Shown piece after piece: positions 1-56,327 of a DNA stretch of 64,000 bases. The notes beneath the pieces were generated by a model. The model worked only from the letters and a program-made list of their open reading frames with translations, was not told where the DNA came from and made no database searches. Origin of the DNA: Nannobrachium achirus (taxonomy: Eukaryota; Chordata; Actinopteri; Myctophiformes; Myctophidae); NCBI GenBank assembly GCA_963921795.1, contig OY997652.1, forward strand, positions 21,563,178-21,627,177. The letters run 5' to 3'. A program made the translations under genes and the position numbers. Position 1 is the first letter of the stretch. Each line of letters starts with the position of its first letter.

Positions 1-730
1 GGATTTGTGTTCTATCTTTCATGCTGGCTGTAGTTTCAAATATAACTCGAGTGAGTTTATTACATGTAGCGGGGAATAAGAGCGAACGTTCAGTATGTGC
101 CAGACAGCTGGACCAGGCATTGTCATTTGCGTACTTGTGTGGAGTATGTTTCAGGTTTTAAGTCACATTATGCATACTGTGCACTGCAGCATCTTGGTGT
201 GCATGGCACACTGAATACCACAGTACTAATACATTAGCACCTTAAGGTCAGGGGAATAATGTTCATCTGATGATAGGATAATGTCTATGTCTATGTTGGG
301 TTCTGGAGAGCTTTTTAGGTCAGAGACTGCATAGAATAAAACAATGTCCTATATGGCCTCACATTTATGGCATGATTGGCATCCTAATTTCATTTATTTG
401 GAAGTGTTTTCTTGTGTGCCCTCTGACACGTTCCCTGATTTGATCCCTTAGGGCTCGTCTGGCAATGATGTTTTTCAGTCAGGGCTCAGATGTTGGAAGT
501 GGAAGGTTGCACTGTGGTTCTATCAGACATTTTCACCATCATGGAAAGTAGAGCTCTCTTTTTGTGTAATTCATCCCCACTGCCTTCAAAGTATTTGACA
601 AATTTGTTGTAATTCTAGTTTATTATAGGACTTCTCATACCGTATATGGCAAAGAGCACTGCTTTCCTTGTGGTGTTAATTTAGGCTGCCATTACACCTA
701 GTTGCCATGACAATGAGATAAGACAACAGA

Positions 731-732
<2 letters not shown>
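1..732. other. AT-rich non-coding stretch, probably intron of canonical nedd4l
   Basis: I see no exon, RNA gene or recognisable repeat here. The canonical C2-domain exons of nedd4l are absent from the window, so this is most likely intron of the longer transcript. That placement is inference. Confidence 0.4.
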
Positions 733-825
<93 letters not shown>

Positions 826-852
826 CGCACGCACGCACACACACGCACGTAT
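733..852. repeat. (TA)n microsatellite with GT and CGCA edges
   Basis: About 90 bp of alternating TA starts in a short GT run and ends in ACGCACGC/ACAC units. The reading frames across it (Tyr-Ile repeats) are repeat artefacts. Confidence 0.95.
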
Positions 853-2468
853 GTGTTTTTTTTACATAGCATCTAGGGAAATTCTTGGCCAAATACTGAA
901 TACCGAATTGCTGAATATGATGAACAAAATAATATTACGTGATAATTATTCGCCGTTAAACTCCAAATGTCCGAAGGCCAAAAAAGCGCTTTGCTTAACA
1001 ATATTTGGCCAATTGTATTCGGTTTGCCGAATATTACCCTAATAGCATCTTGAAGATATTATTCTACAGAGGAAGTAGAAACTCTCCCTGGAGATGATTA
1101 TAGGATAATGGATAAGAGCTTGTGGTGTAATTATGTTTGTTCTTATACCTAATCTGTAACGTCTGGGACTAGATGTTCGGGTTGATGTTTGATCCGAGTA
1201 GACAGTGGAATCGGTCCGACAGAGACTTGGTGTTCTTGGCCGAATAAAGACACATTCTGTTGGAGTTTCAATAATACTGCTACTGAGGCTGGAACAACAG
1301 AGACGGTTGAGAGATTCAAGCTGGGAATGTGTGTTAAAAGTTTTCCTCTTTTACCTTTTCGGGAACTTACGGTATATGAAAGGTTATTTGCAATCAACTC
1401 ACATTTTTGTTGAACTGTAATTTATACTGTTCCGACGTCGCATAAGGTGAAAGTAAAGTGTTGTTTAGAGACCTGCTGGCTTTTAGCCCAGTACTTAGCT
1501 TTAGTTTACCTCTTGGCATCTTCTCACTGTTGCAGACGGTAGAAGCAGAGCACAGACTCCCTCAGGCCTGGTTCTGTCCTTATAAAGCAGACAACACTTG
1601 ATGAGTGTTAAAACGGCTGTGCACTGGTGGTGCCATTGTTTTCCTATGGACAAAGTGGTGACGCCTAACCTAGTGGTGGTGGTGACACTTCTTTTGGCTT
1701 AACTGCCTGCTTTGCCCATATTTGTGTTGCGCTCAAAGTACAAACTTTTTTACCTTTGGCCCCATGTGCCATTGTTATTTGTGAGCATGTCCGATGGGAC
1801 AGAAGGGCAGACTCGTACTGCACGTCTGCCCTTGTTTGTGTTTACCTGCTCGCTATGGTGATGATGGCGATGACTATGAAAACATAACAGCGATCATCCA
1901 TGCTTTAGTTTTTGTCCGTAGAAAATACTTGTTTTGACCAAGAAGATCTGGGAGAAGATTGCAAGATACATACATTTTTCTGAATTTCATAACATTGGTC
2001 TGGACAGGTCAGCAACCTTGAAGTAATGTTTCTTATTTTCTTGATAGTCAGTGTGCCATATCAACATTAAGTTTAATTATGACATACATTATGACATACA
2101 TTGGACATAACATGTCCACCAGATTTAGATTTTCCATATACATAAAAATGTTTTTCTTCTGAAATATTTTCTTTCACATCAGGACATTGCAATAATCCAC
2201 CTATCTCTCAGACTCCTTCTCCAGTTACAGTTCAGAGATATAAAGAGAGAATGAATGTAGACTTATGTGCAGGAAGTAATTTTCATATAGATGTGAGGGG
2301 ACTTGTTTTAAATATTTTATTTTAAAAGAAAAAACCTCTCACACTTATGCCACTGTGCCAGCGATCACCCTCCCATGTGCCAATGTTGGCACCAGTGCCT
2401 AGGGTTGCCTACCCCGGTCTGGACGGAAAGGCGGATTTCCGGATGACGTACTTTCCAGATGCATCATG
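853..2468. other. Non-coding stretch, no gene recognised
   Basis: No exon-like segment with splice sites and no recognised family were seen. Short open frames near 1150-1420 overlap on both strands and have no protein signature. Confidence 0.4.
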
Positions 2469-3093
2469 TAGTAAGGGGATATCTTCAGGAATAGTTTCAA
2501 ATCCTGGAATAAATTCCTTACCAAAAACCTTCTTCACCAATGTTTCTCACAAAGACTGAAATTCTGTTTCCCTAGGAGAATCATTGACAGCTGCTGAAAG
2601 TTGGGGTCCCATTAAATTAACTATACAGGATAAAACACACCAAAATAAATATGCTTTAAGTAGCATGTGAGGGGAAAAACTAGGGGTTTTTCATAATTCT
2701 GAATCCATTGCAAGCATTTGTTTTGTACGAAAAACATTCCTTGGCCAAAAAACGGCCTGACAAAACTATGGTTTAGTGATGAGTCATCACTTTTCACAGT
2801 TTTATGGGAGCCGCCTTTATCCCAAGAAATGCTTGCAATGGATTCAGAATCATGAAAAACCCCTAGTTTGACCCCTCACATGCTACTTAAAGCATATTTA
2901 TTTTTGTGTTTTTTCCTGTATAGTCAAGTTAATGGGACCCCAACTTTCAGCAGCTGTAACCGATTCTCCTAGGGAAACTGGATTTCAGTCTTTGTGAGAT
3001 GTGTTACTAAAGACCTTTAGAAACACATTGGTGAAGAAAGTTTTTGGTAAGGAATTTATTCCAGGACTTTTTAAGATATCCCCTTACTAATGG
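2469..3093. mobile_element. Foldback DNA element with nested palindromic core
   Basis: The ends are a perfect 17-bp inverted repeat (TAGTAAGGGGATATCTT and its complement). Homologous inverted arms continue inward for about 190 bp on each side, including the block around the CTGCTGAAAGTTGGGGTCCC motif. The centre, 2660-2886, is a separate palindromic unit flanked by TTAA. It recurs at 42144-42400 inside a different element. There is no coding capacity, so it is non-autonomous. The superfamily is not determined. Confidence 0.8.
2660..2886. mobile_element. Palindromic TTAA-flanked MITE core (copy 1)
   Basis: The inverted ends GTAGCATGTGAGGGG are flanked by TTAA at 2656-2659 and 2887-2890. The arms include the shared block CTGAATCCATTGCAAGCATT. 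A second copy is at 42144-42400 within unrelated flanks, which shows that this core moved on its own. The TTAA flanks resemble a piggyBac-type target duplication. Confidence 0.65.
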
Positions 3094-4255
3094 TAATTGA
3101 CGTCTTTGCAACCGTCCCGAGTGCGGGAGACCGCAGTCTGGGGTTTAAACCGGAAACGCTGTTGGACGTACAGTATACTGTATATACGTCACCGGCACTC
3201 AAGTGTTGGATCTGATCTAACGTATATATATACACGTCACCGGCGGTGAATGTGTTAAATGTGGGGAAAAGTGAGAAAATCAGTTTGGTTTGGTCAGTAT
3301 GATCAAAGCCCAGGAGAAAAAAATGCATGTAGAGAACGGCCACATACAGTAACTGTGTAAATGTTCCACCGATTGGTTCTTCTTATGTCACTGTATCATG
3401 CTTTGCTACTGTGGGTTCTTGCTGACACAATTTGTAACGCTAAGTCTACACTATATATTGTAGCCCAGCCTTGCTGCGTCTGCTACTGGCCATGCTTTTA
3501 AATGTAAGTCCTTTTTAACTGTGTACCATTGAACCAGCGCTCTCTCCTCTCGTTGTGTGTGTGTGTATTGACCTGAACCAAGGTTGAGCGCAAGACAATC
3601 AGAAACCTGCCAATTAACCCTGGCACTGCTCCGTGAGTCACTCCCACCATTTCCACTCAGAGTCAGAGAATAGCCCAAATCCTACACACTGGTTGTCACC
3701 CTGACAACCAACCAGTTACAAATACAATCATGGCTGTCCTCTGGGCTATGGGACCATGACTATAGATCCATAGCCTGTGGCAAAATGATGAATAAACTGC
3801 TTAAATTTAGGGAATACCGGTCCGTTTGCCCAGCCGGCCGTTCACCCTGAAAAGTCTGAGAATTTTCGCCCAGAGCGCGCACAATTTTCTCCCAGAGGTG
3901 CATTCCCGACGCCCGCAAACCATAACTAATAATGTATTTCATAACGTGTGTGTGTGTTCTGGATTACCATTCATCAAAGTGGTGAATTACACTGTTTCTC
4001 TTTCACACATTTCACAGAATTGTCATTTGTGGGTTTATAACCATTTAGCAAGTAATCAAATGCAAACACGCACGCATGCACATAATTATTATTAGTCTCT
4101 GTCTCACTCACGCTCACACAGGGAACGGCTGGTTCAGTGGGAAAAACGTTCTAGTTCGGTGGGTGAACCGTTCAGTTCGGTGGGCGAAAAGTCTGGCGAT
4201 CGGACATCGCCTAAACGCTGGGTGAATGGGGAAAAAGGGACTGGTTAACAATAAT
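3094..4255. other. Non-coding stretch, unclassified
   Basis: It holds a short GT run near 3556 and a CpG-rich patch near 3815-4215 with repeated phrases such as TTCGGTGGG. This looks like decayed repeat, but I could not assign a family. No exon was found. Confidence 0.35.
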
Positions 4256-5470
4256 TATTGCGACCGTCAGGGAGCAGTTTACTATGAAAACCTCCACCGT
4301 CCGTCCGTCCGTCCGTCCGTCCGTCCGTCACGCGTCACACGTCACACCTTTGCCCTGCTCATATCTCCGCATCAGTATGACATCACACCACATGTGTACA
4401 CAAACCTTTGTGTACGTTGCTGTGGCAACAGTCTGTTGTTGCTGGTCTGTTAGTGTACGTTAGCAACCACCTTAGCAACCATGGTTTTACCCTAGCAACC
4501 AACTGTTTACCCTAGCAACCAACTGTTTACCATAGCAACCAGATACGCAGAGCAGGGATCTCCATATATGGGCATAAACAGGTGACATCACACTGATGTC
4601 AGATACTCAGAGCAGGGATTTCTCCATAATATATGGGCATAAAAGGGATTCTGTTAGGGATCTCCATATATGGGCATAAAAGGGATTCTGTTAGGGATCT
4701 CCATGTATGGGCATACAAGGGATTCTGTTAGGGATCTCCATATATGGGCATAAAAGGGATTCTGTTAGGGATCTCCATATATGGGCATAAAAGGGATTCT
4801 GTTAGGGATCTCCATATATGGGCATAAAAGGGATTCTGTTAGGGATCTCCATATATGGGCATAAAAGGGATTCTGTTAGCTGTTAGTGATCTCCATATAT
4901 GGGCATAAAAGGGATGCTGTTAGGGATCTCCATATATGGGCATAAAAGGGATTCTGTTAGGGATCTCCATATATGGGCATGAAAGGGATTCTGTTAGGGA
5001 TCTCCATATATGGGCATAAAAGGGATTGTATCCCAGATGATACCCTGTTAGGAGATCCACACTAACAGAATCCATATATGGTCCTACCGACAGCTGCTAT
5101 AAGCCAACCCTGGCGATAAGGTCTGAGTCGAAGAAATGCTTCTTTCCTGGCAAGAATTGCCCCTTTATACTGTAGGGCTCGTTTGTGTATTGTATGACAT
5201 CACGCCACATCATCGGCTGAGGACTGTGTGATGTCATCCTATCTCCATATATGGAGACATAAGTTGCTCATGCCCAAATATGGGCTGGTGAGGTCAGACT
5301 TAGTGTGATGCGTAGGTTATCTCCATATATGGAGATTCAACTTCAATGAGTAACCATGGCAAACTGTCAACTGCCCGTATGTCTTGATAATTGGTAAAAC
5401 AAACTTTTGGCCTATTTGTGGAGATAAGCGACCAACGGTCGCTTATCTCCCGATTAGGGAGTCTTACTGG
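4256..5470. repeat. CArG-box minisatellite element, copy 1
   Basis: The order is a head starting GCGACCGTCAGGGAGCAG, a (CCGT)n tract, TAGCAACCAACTGTTTACCC units, an array of about ten 37-bp units each with CCATATATGG followed by GCATAAAAG, a unique segment with three more CArG boxes, and a terminal hairpin (GAGATAAGCGACC, AAC, complement) followed by CTGG. Copy 2 follows almost directly. A hairpin plus a CTRR-like end suggests a Helitron-like non-autonomous element, but the 5' end lacks a clear TC start, so that class is only a guess. Confidence 0.8.
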
Positions 5471-5479
5471 TAATATTTA

Positions 5480-6801
5480 GTTGCGACCGTCAGGGAGCAG
5501 TTTACTATGAAAACCTCCACCGGCCGTCCGTCCGTCCGTCCGTCCGTCCGTCACACGTCACACCTTTGCCCTGCTCATATCTCCGCATCAGTATGACATC
5601 ACGCCACATGTGTACACAAACCTTTGTGTACGTTGCTGTGGCAACAGTCTGTTGTTGCTGGTTTGTTAGTGTACGTTAGCAACCACCTTAGCAACCATGG
5701 TTTTACCCTAGCAACCAACTGTTTACCCTAGCAACCAACTGTTTACCATAGCAACCATGTTTTTTTACCCTAGCAACCAACTGTTTACCATAGCAACCAG
5801 ATACGCAGAGCAGGGATCTCCATATATGGGCATAAACAGGTGACATCACACTGATGTCAGATACTCAGAGCAGGGATTTCTCCATAATATATGGCCATAA
5901 AAGGGATTCTGTTAGGGATCTCCATATATGGGCATAAAAGGGATTCTGTTAGGGATCTCCATATATGGGCATACAAGGGATTCTGTTAGGGATCTCCATA
6001 TATGGGCATAAAAGGGATTCTGTTAGGGATCTCCATATATGGGCATAAAAGGGATTCTGTTAGGGATCTCCATATATGGGCATAAAAGGGATTCTGTTAG
6101 GGATCTCCATATATGGGCATAAAAGGGATTCTATTAGGGATATCCATATATGGGCATAAAAGGGATTCTGTTAGGGATCTCCATATATGGGCATAAAAGG
6201 GATTCTGTTAGCTGTTAGTGATCTCCATATATGGGCATAAAAGGGATGCTGTTAGGGATCTCCATATATGGGCATAAAAGGGATTCTGTTAGGGATCTCC
6301 ATATATGGGCATGAAAGGGATTCTGTTAGGGATCTCCATATATGGGCATAAAAGGGATTGTATGCCAGATGATGCCCTGTTAGGAGATCCACACTAACAG
6401 AATCCATATATGGTCCTACCGACAGCTGCTATAAGCCAACCCTGGCGAAAAGGTCTGAGTCGAAGAAATGCTTCTTTCCTGGCAAGAATTGCCCCTTTAT
6501 ACTGTAGGGCTCGTTTGTGTATTGTATGACATCACGCCACATCATCGGCTGAGGACTGTGTGATGTCATCATATCTCCATATATGGAGACATAAGTTGCT
6601 CATGCCCAAATATGGGCTGGTGAGGTCAGACTTGGTGTGATGCGTAGGTTATCTCCATATATGGAGATTCAACTTCAATGAGTAACCATGGCAAACTGTC
6701 AACTGCCCGTATGTCTTGATAATTGGTAAAACAAACTTTTGGCCTATTTGTGGAGATAAGCGACCAACGGTCGCTTATCTCCCGATTAGGGAGTCTTACT
6801 G
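5480..6801. repeat. CArG-box minisatellite element, copy 2
   Basis: This is nearly identical to the preceding element in order and sequence. It has a few more 37-bp units and one extra TAGCAACC-type block. I count about 17 matches to CC(A/T)6GG here and about 14 in copy 1. The close identity of the copies points to recent tandem duplication or tandem insertion. Confidence 0.8.
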
Positions 6802-8783
6802 GTTACATTATAACTATAAACATCATACTTTTGTCTGGAACTATGTGTCTGTGGCCTTGGTCTGTTTCTCTGCTTCCTGATGCTCATCTCTATGTTGGTC
6901 TGTTTTCCACTATTCAGACCATTCTTTATAGCCCTCCCTTTTCCCCCCTTTCATTCTGTCATGCACCATAAGATGTTGAATTGTACTTAGTACTGCTTGA
7001 TTTTGGCACAGATAGGCGGACACACTGAGGCTTGGACCATAGGTCCAAGAAGCCATGAAGGCCAGAACAAGGAAACCACTATGGGGACTTTATGCCTGTC
7101 AAAGGCCACTTTATCTGAGGAGCTTTGTCCGCTCTCTCTGTGCACAGGCAGAGAGTTCACCCTTCAACCATAGCCTCCAGGAAAACAAGAGTATTACATG
7201 CAACCATGTAACCTATAACCTACATTTATTCATTAGCCCCTTGAATTCTGAAAGGCTGTAGAAAGGCTTTGCCATAAGGCTGAATTAAATCAGCTCTCAT
7301 GTATTCAATTGTTGGCTGAGTAAACGTAATCTGAGCTGAGGTTCTCAAATATTTTTCATACATTTTCATGGCGAAGAACAAAGGCAACACCTGTGTTGTG
7401 GGATACAGTAGTACAGTACTGTGTTATATTGAAACAAAATAAGTGACCACAGAGCCTGCCAATTATTTCCTCCCGACATACATTTCCCCACATACATTTC
7501 TTTATCCTATTGACTCACCTACCAATGAGGAGCCCCTACCGGTATGACCTGCAGCAGGGGTGTCAAACTCACATTTTGGGGCCAAATGCGGCCCCCAACA
7601 TGATTTTCAGAAAAGTAAAAACACACTTTACCCTTTATGACTCCTTGGAACATTGCCCAATTGTATTTTCAGAGATGTTTTTCCAGTTTTTAACAGTTTG
7701 TTTAACAAAGTTGAGAATAGAAATAAATAAAATAAATATTTGCTCTCACATATCTCATATTGAAATTTTCTCAATAGTGTGTTGTTCCTTATCATAAATT
7801 GTCTCACGATATCAGCAGCAACATAAGTTGCTGCTGGTATTTGAGCCCAGGGGGAGAATTTCTCTATGTATTTCAGCTCATGTCTCTTATGCTTGAAGAG
7901 AGGAGAAAGGGATTGCTCTCTGCTGAGGGACTGGGGTGTTTGTCTTATCAAAGGTGCAATCTCAGGGGGTGACACCACTGGAATTCTCACTCTCAGATTA
8001 ATCACAGAATGTTGTATTTTTATCGGGAACCATGTTCCTCTTCATACAGTAGGTGTTTGGTAAGGAGTTCAGAAAGTAAAATATCTTCTCCTGTGTAGTC
8101 AGTGTACTAATTTCCAATCCAGCCAGACTGCTGTTCTAACATTGGCTCTATCCCAGCTGTACTCGGTCAGACCCTGGTTTCATTCCTTCTCACTTCCCTC
8201 ACTTTGTTGCTGTGTCCTAGGTGCGCTCTCTTTCTTCTTCTGTCCCTTGCTCCCCCTCATCATCCCCCAGGGCCCCAGTTGAGCTTCCTGATGGATCAGG
8301 AGCAGCTGAGAGGGTGCTGTTAGCTTGGCCTTGATTGGCCACAGTTAAAAAGAGACACAGTTGGGGAATGGGGGTCATGGAGGTCATCATTTAAAACATT
8401 TTTTCTAATCTCTATAGCACAAGGATTGTAGGATTGTATACTATATAAGGACTCGTACTACTATAATCTTTCATTTGTGGAGGAGGTGAACATTTGGGAC
8501 AAGGATATGAGGGGTTTAACACGGGAGGAGGAAGTGTTATTTTAGTGTCCGTTTGTAATAGGTAGTGCCTAATTGGAGTCCTGGACAAAGAAACAACGGT
8601 CCAAAAACAGTTAATGTTGTGGGCATGGGAAGACTTAGCAGGTAAGATGTGTCTGGGGGGCATTTAGCACTGTGTGTGTGTGTGTGCAGGGGAACCATTT
8701 GTGGTCACATGACTGACAAGCAGCCCGCTGTCACCTCGGAAACCAGGAGCGCCGGCCGCTCTTATACAGTCATGCCTGGAATG
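6802..8783. other. Non-coding stretch upstream of the internal nedd4l promoter
   Basis: No exon was recognised. Near 7554 there is a hAT-like end (CAGGGGTGTCAAACTCA) followed by a GGCC/GCGGCCCCC phrase, so part of 7554-7830 is probably a decayed hAT MITE. CTATATAAGG at 8441 resembles a TATA box but has several ATGs between it and the start codon. Confidence 0.4.
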
Positions 8784-9209
8784 CGGGTCGTCACTCGGCC
8801 CAGTCTATTTCTGCTGTCTGTCGCTATTGCCTGCTAGTGCTAAGAGTTTGGCATAGGGGCTCCCCCACCTCCCCTCCCCCCCCTCTCTTTGGTTTCACTC
8901 CTCCTCTTGAGTGTGTAGCGTTGAGTTGTCAGCTCACTGGCAGTGCCTCTTTTGTTTTTGTGGCGTGGGTCTGCCGTACTTTCCTCTGTACAGTTTACTG
9001 TGGGAGGGAAAGTTGTGGAAGAGACTGGAAGAGGGGGGGAAAAAGAGAAAGAGGGGGAGAGAGTGGAGCAAAAGAAGAAAGTGGATCAGCCAGCCAGCCA
9101 AAGAAGAGAAGAAGTGGGCGACACTTGAAGACAGAGACGGGAGCCAAAGGAGAGAGCCAGACATCCAGCCGGTTACAGAAGAGCGAGTGCTGTAGAGCGC
9201 GAGGTGAAA
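8784..9209 (+). promoter_or_regulatory. nedd4l: Probable internal promoter and 5' leader of nedd4l long-N isoform
   Basis: The 426 bases before the start codon contain no ATG on the plus strand, unlike the sequence further upstream. The last 200 are purine-rich (GGAAGAGG/GAGAGAG phrases), as is common in vertebrate leaders. The transcription start is not visible, and no TATA box lies close to the start codon. The leader call rests on lack of upstream ATGs and adjacency to a strongly supported first coding exon. Confidence 0.5.
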
Positions 9210-53410
<44,201 letters not shown>

Positions 53411-53891
53411 AAAAAAAACCCGACCAAAAGACACGGCTGCATCAGAAACAGCACAGTCACAGGAACGGTCACCACACTGCCATTTTACAGTGGCTGTAGC
53501 AGTTCCGTGCCAGCATGTTGTACTGTATGCCTGTGAGCGCTAGGGTTGAGACTGTAGTGTAAAGTGACTCGTCGAGCCAATAACCCTACATCTTCTATCT
53601 CGTCCTTGTACTGTACATCGGTCACTCTTTACAGGTGCTTGGGATGGGATGGGACGGGATGGGGAAAGGGGGTAGAGTTGCACCATAGAATGCTGAATTC
53701 TATTTACTACACAGGCATGATTTACTAATGATTACAACTGCCCACTGTATGCCTCTTCTTTCCCCTCTCTCCTCTCCCTGTGAAAATCTGCAGTGCTGGA
53801 AAAAAAACACTAATAACATTTCAATAGATCCTTTATGTACATTGTATAGCTCTGTTTTCGCACCCTTCTCTGTAGGGGTCTTAGCATGGCC

Positions 53892-54027
53892 TTAAGCCCG
53901 ATCTGTACTTAGTTTTGCGATGGTGTCGCACGTAGAAAATAACCAATCTGCAACGCATTGTAGACAGGATGCTTTTTTTTTTTCGGCGTGCGACGCCACA
54001 CACAACAAAGTATGAATCAAGCCTTAA
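53892..54027. mobile_element. Family H hairpin MITE inside the 3'UTR
   Basis: TTAAGCCCGATCTGTACTTA at the left and, in complement, TTAAGGCTTGATTCATACTT at the right form terminal inverted repeats. Inner arms TGGTGTCGCACG and CGTGCGACGCCA extend the stem. Both ends are TTAA. Confidence 0.75.
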
Positions 54028-54518
54028 CGTGGCTTCTACATGCACTATTTTCTCCCTAAGGAAACAGTAATGGCACTACGATCACGCCTCTGCGATCCTC
54101 ACACCAACACCGGATTACCTTAGGAATGTTAGCCAATCACAGATCAGGAGATCTGACACAACCTTTCAGTAACGCCACCATTGTGTGATCCTTCGATCAC
54201 CATTACAGCCTGTTGTTGTAGAATAACGTTGATTCTTTGGGACGGACTGAGAAATGAGGAAATGTATCAAATGATGGTTTGATAATCTTCTATTAAAAGT
54301 CAACAAGGAAAAGGATTTCTTTTCTCTCTTTTCATTTTTAAAGATTTTTTTTTTTATCAATGTTATCGTTCTTACAGGAAATACTAGATGTATTTGTACT
54401 GATGAATAATGTCGTTTACTATTTGGACATTTCTATATGGAATGTGTGAAGTGTAAATCTGGCCTATTTGGAAAATGATTCATCCATATCATTTGTAATG
54501 GTGATAGAAAATGTGTTG

Positions 54519-54524
54519 AATAAA
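54519..54524 (+). terminator. nedd4l: Poly(A) signal AATAAA, nedd4l (proximal)
   Basis: Canonical hexamer 1.1 kb after the stop, with TGTATCTTGTGTTTGC downstream as a GT-rich element. Confidence 0.65.
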
Positions 54525-54800
54525 ATGGTTATCGTAGAGCTATGAAAGCAGCATGATGATGTATCTTGTGTTTGCTTTGATTGCTTAGTAATTGGAAGTC
54601 TATTCTCCCTCTGGGTCTCCAGGTTTGGGGAGGCGAAGAATTCAATGGGGATAGTTTCTCTGAGAGATATGCGTCACAGTGATTATATTAATATTGTTAT
54701 GCTTATCCCTGTTCATAATGCTGTAAATTCGTATAAAAAATGAAATTATTTCATGATATATAAACATGTATGTAGTACATCTAACAGAAGTATTAAAAAA

Positions 54801-54806
54801 AATAAA
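54801..54806 (+). terminator. nedd4l: Poly(A) signal AATAAA (possible distal site)
   Basis: Canonical hexamer followed at once by GCGTGTGTCCGTGCGTGTGT, a strong GT-rich downstream element. It could give a transcript about 280 nt longer. Confidence 0.4.
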
Positions 54807-55177
54807 GCGTGTGTCCGTGCGTGTGTGAGTGTGCGTGCGTATGTTGCGCGTGCGTATGTTGCGCGTGCGTGTTGCGCGTTTGCGAGAAAAGCTGTGATTG
54901 CCACTGAATATAAAGCAGCACGTTTCTTACAGATGGAAAAAAAAGTTTTCCTTTTTTAATGTTCATTTTCCTCCCCGTTTTCTAACACAATTGAACCTAA
55001 AGGGCACTTTATAGATCACTTTAAGGTCATGTCGCCTGTCTTATGTCTTCTAACTTGAATGTGATTTTGTTTTATTTTATTTTTCATTCAGAGCACTTAC
55101 TTGGTGCAATATAAATAGTTTGTTATACCTAATTTATGCTCTGTTGCATGACGGTGTTGTCCCCCCGAAAATGGCAG

Positions 55178-55275
55178 ATCTACAAGCCACAATGTGTTGC
55201 ATCTGTGGCACATTGTAACTTGCAGATCTGCTATTTCCGATACATGACGCCGTCGTACGACAAAGTATAAATAGT
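55178..55275. mobile_element. Family H hairpin MITE copy
   Basis: AATGGCAGATCTACAAGCCA and CAATGTG pair with CACATTGTAACTTGCAGATC. Followed by the right end GACGCCGTCGTACGACAAAG then TATAAAT. Confidence 0.7.
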
Positions 55276-55854
55276 CTGTAAGTCTGGGTTGCTGCTAAGG
55301 TAGAAAACATTGACCGCTGTGAAGCTGAGACTTCACATTCTTAGTATTCACTCTATCTCTTTCCCTCTTTCTCTTATTCTCTCGTTCTGTTTCTTTTCTC
55401 TGACCCCACCACCACCCAAGCTGGCTCAGCAGATTTGTCCTCCTTTTATATGGGGTGTTTTTTTTATTATTGTTATCAATGGTGGGAAATATCACTTTTG
55501 TTAAAAGATTCCACTACTTGCAAGTATTTGTGATTCATATTACTGGGGTCGAATAAAAAGGAAACCTAGAACTTCTCAAGTTGTGTTTTTATTGCGTTGA
55601 TCTGTCGATTGGTATGGTAACTGTAGAGACTGCTATAAATCAATCAATTAAAAGTGCTGCTCTAGAGACTAAGCGTGTTTTGGCACCCAACATTGCATGG
55701 GTGAAATGTATGTCTCTCGCTCTTGTTTGACGTCAAACACAAAGACTTTGCCTAATGACACTGATTTGCACTGACGTCAACCGTTGCCAGATATTGCCAA
55801 TTTGTGGCTTTGTTTATTTTTACAAGGGTTCATATTTTAGATAGTCATTAGAGA

Positions 55855-56205
55855 AAAGAAAAGATGAGTGTTAAAATGTTTTCATTTACTTCTTTCTATT
55901 GTTTTAGTGAGTTTAACGATTTTGATTTGCATGCATGCCCCCATGCAAGTGGCTAAACATGTCTTTTTAGACACAAAAAATCCATTCCCAAGATGCACCG
56001 CAATCTTTCATGGACATAAATAGTAATAAAGAAATTGACGACTTATTGTGTCTAAAAAGACATATTTAGCCAATTGTACGCATGCCCCCACCCACTGAAA
56101 TCAAAATACTAAAATTGCTAAAACAATAGAAAGCAGTAAATGAAAACATTTTAACACTCATCTTTTATTTTCTCTAATTACTATATAAAATATGAACCCT
56201 TGTTG
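55855..56205. mobile_element. Foldback MITE
   Basis: AAAAGATGAGTGTTAAAATG at 55859 is the complement of CATTTTAACACTCATCTTTT at 56146, and CATGTCTTTTTAGACACAAA at 55958 pairs with the TTGTGTCTAAAAAGACATAT block near 56046. The arms are about 130 bp. Confidence 0.7.
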
Positions 56206-56327
56206 TAAAAAAACAAAGTTGTCCTAACAATGGTGATTTCCGCTGATAACCATCTCCTAGTTATTTATGCTGTCAGTAGGCCCTACTGTGATGTCAGGCA
56301 TGTCCAATTGGACATACAATACAGTAT

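Larger units (their letters stand above)
53411..54545 (+). other. nedd4l: nedd4l 3'UTR
   Basis: Runs from the stop to just past the AATAAA at 54519. It includes a family H MITE (53892-54027). No other gene was seen. Confidence 0.65.

Noticed and set aside
733-852. Tyr-Ile repeat reading frames on both strands
   Set aside because: They are translations of an AT microsatellite.
4620-6360. TTAGGG motifs as interstitial telomeric repeat
   Set aside because: TTAGGG occurs once per 37-bp unit as part of GTTAGGGATCTCC and never in tandem.
8441-8450. CTATATAAGG as the TATA box of the internal nedd4l promoter
   Set aside because: More than 700 bp from the start codon with several ATGs in between; the ATG-free leader begins only at 8784.
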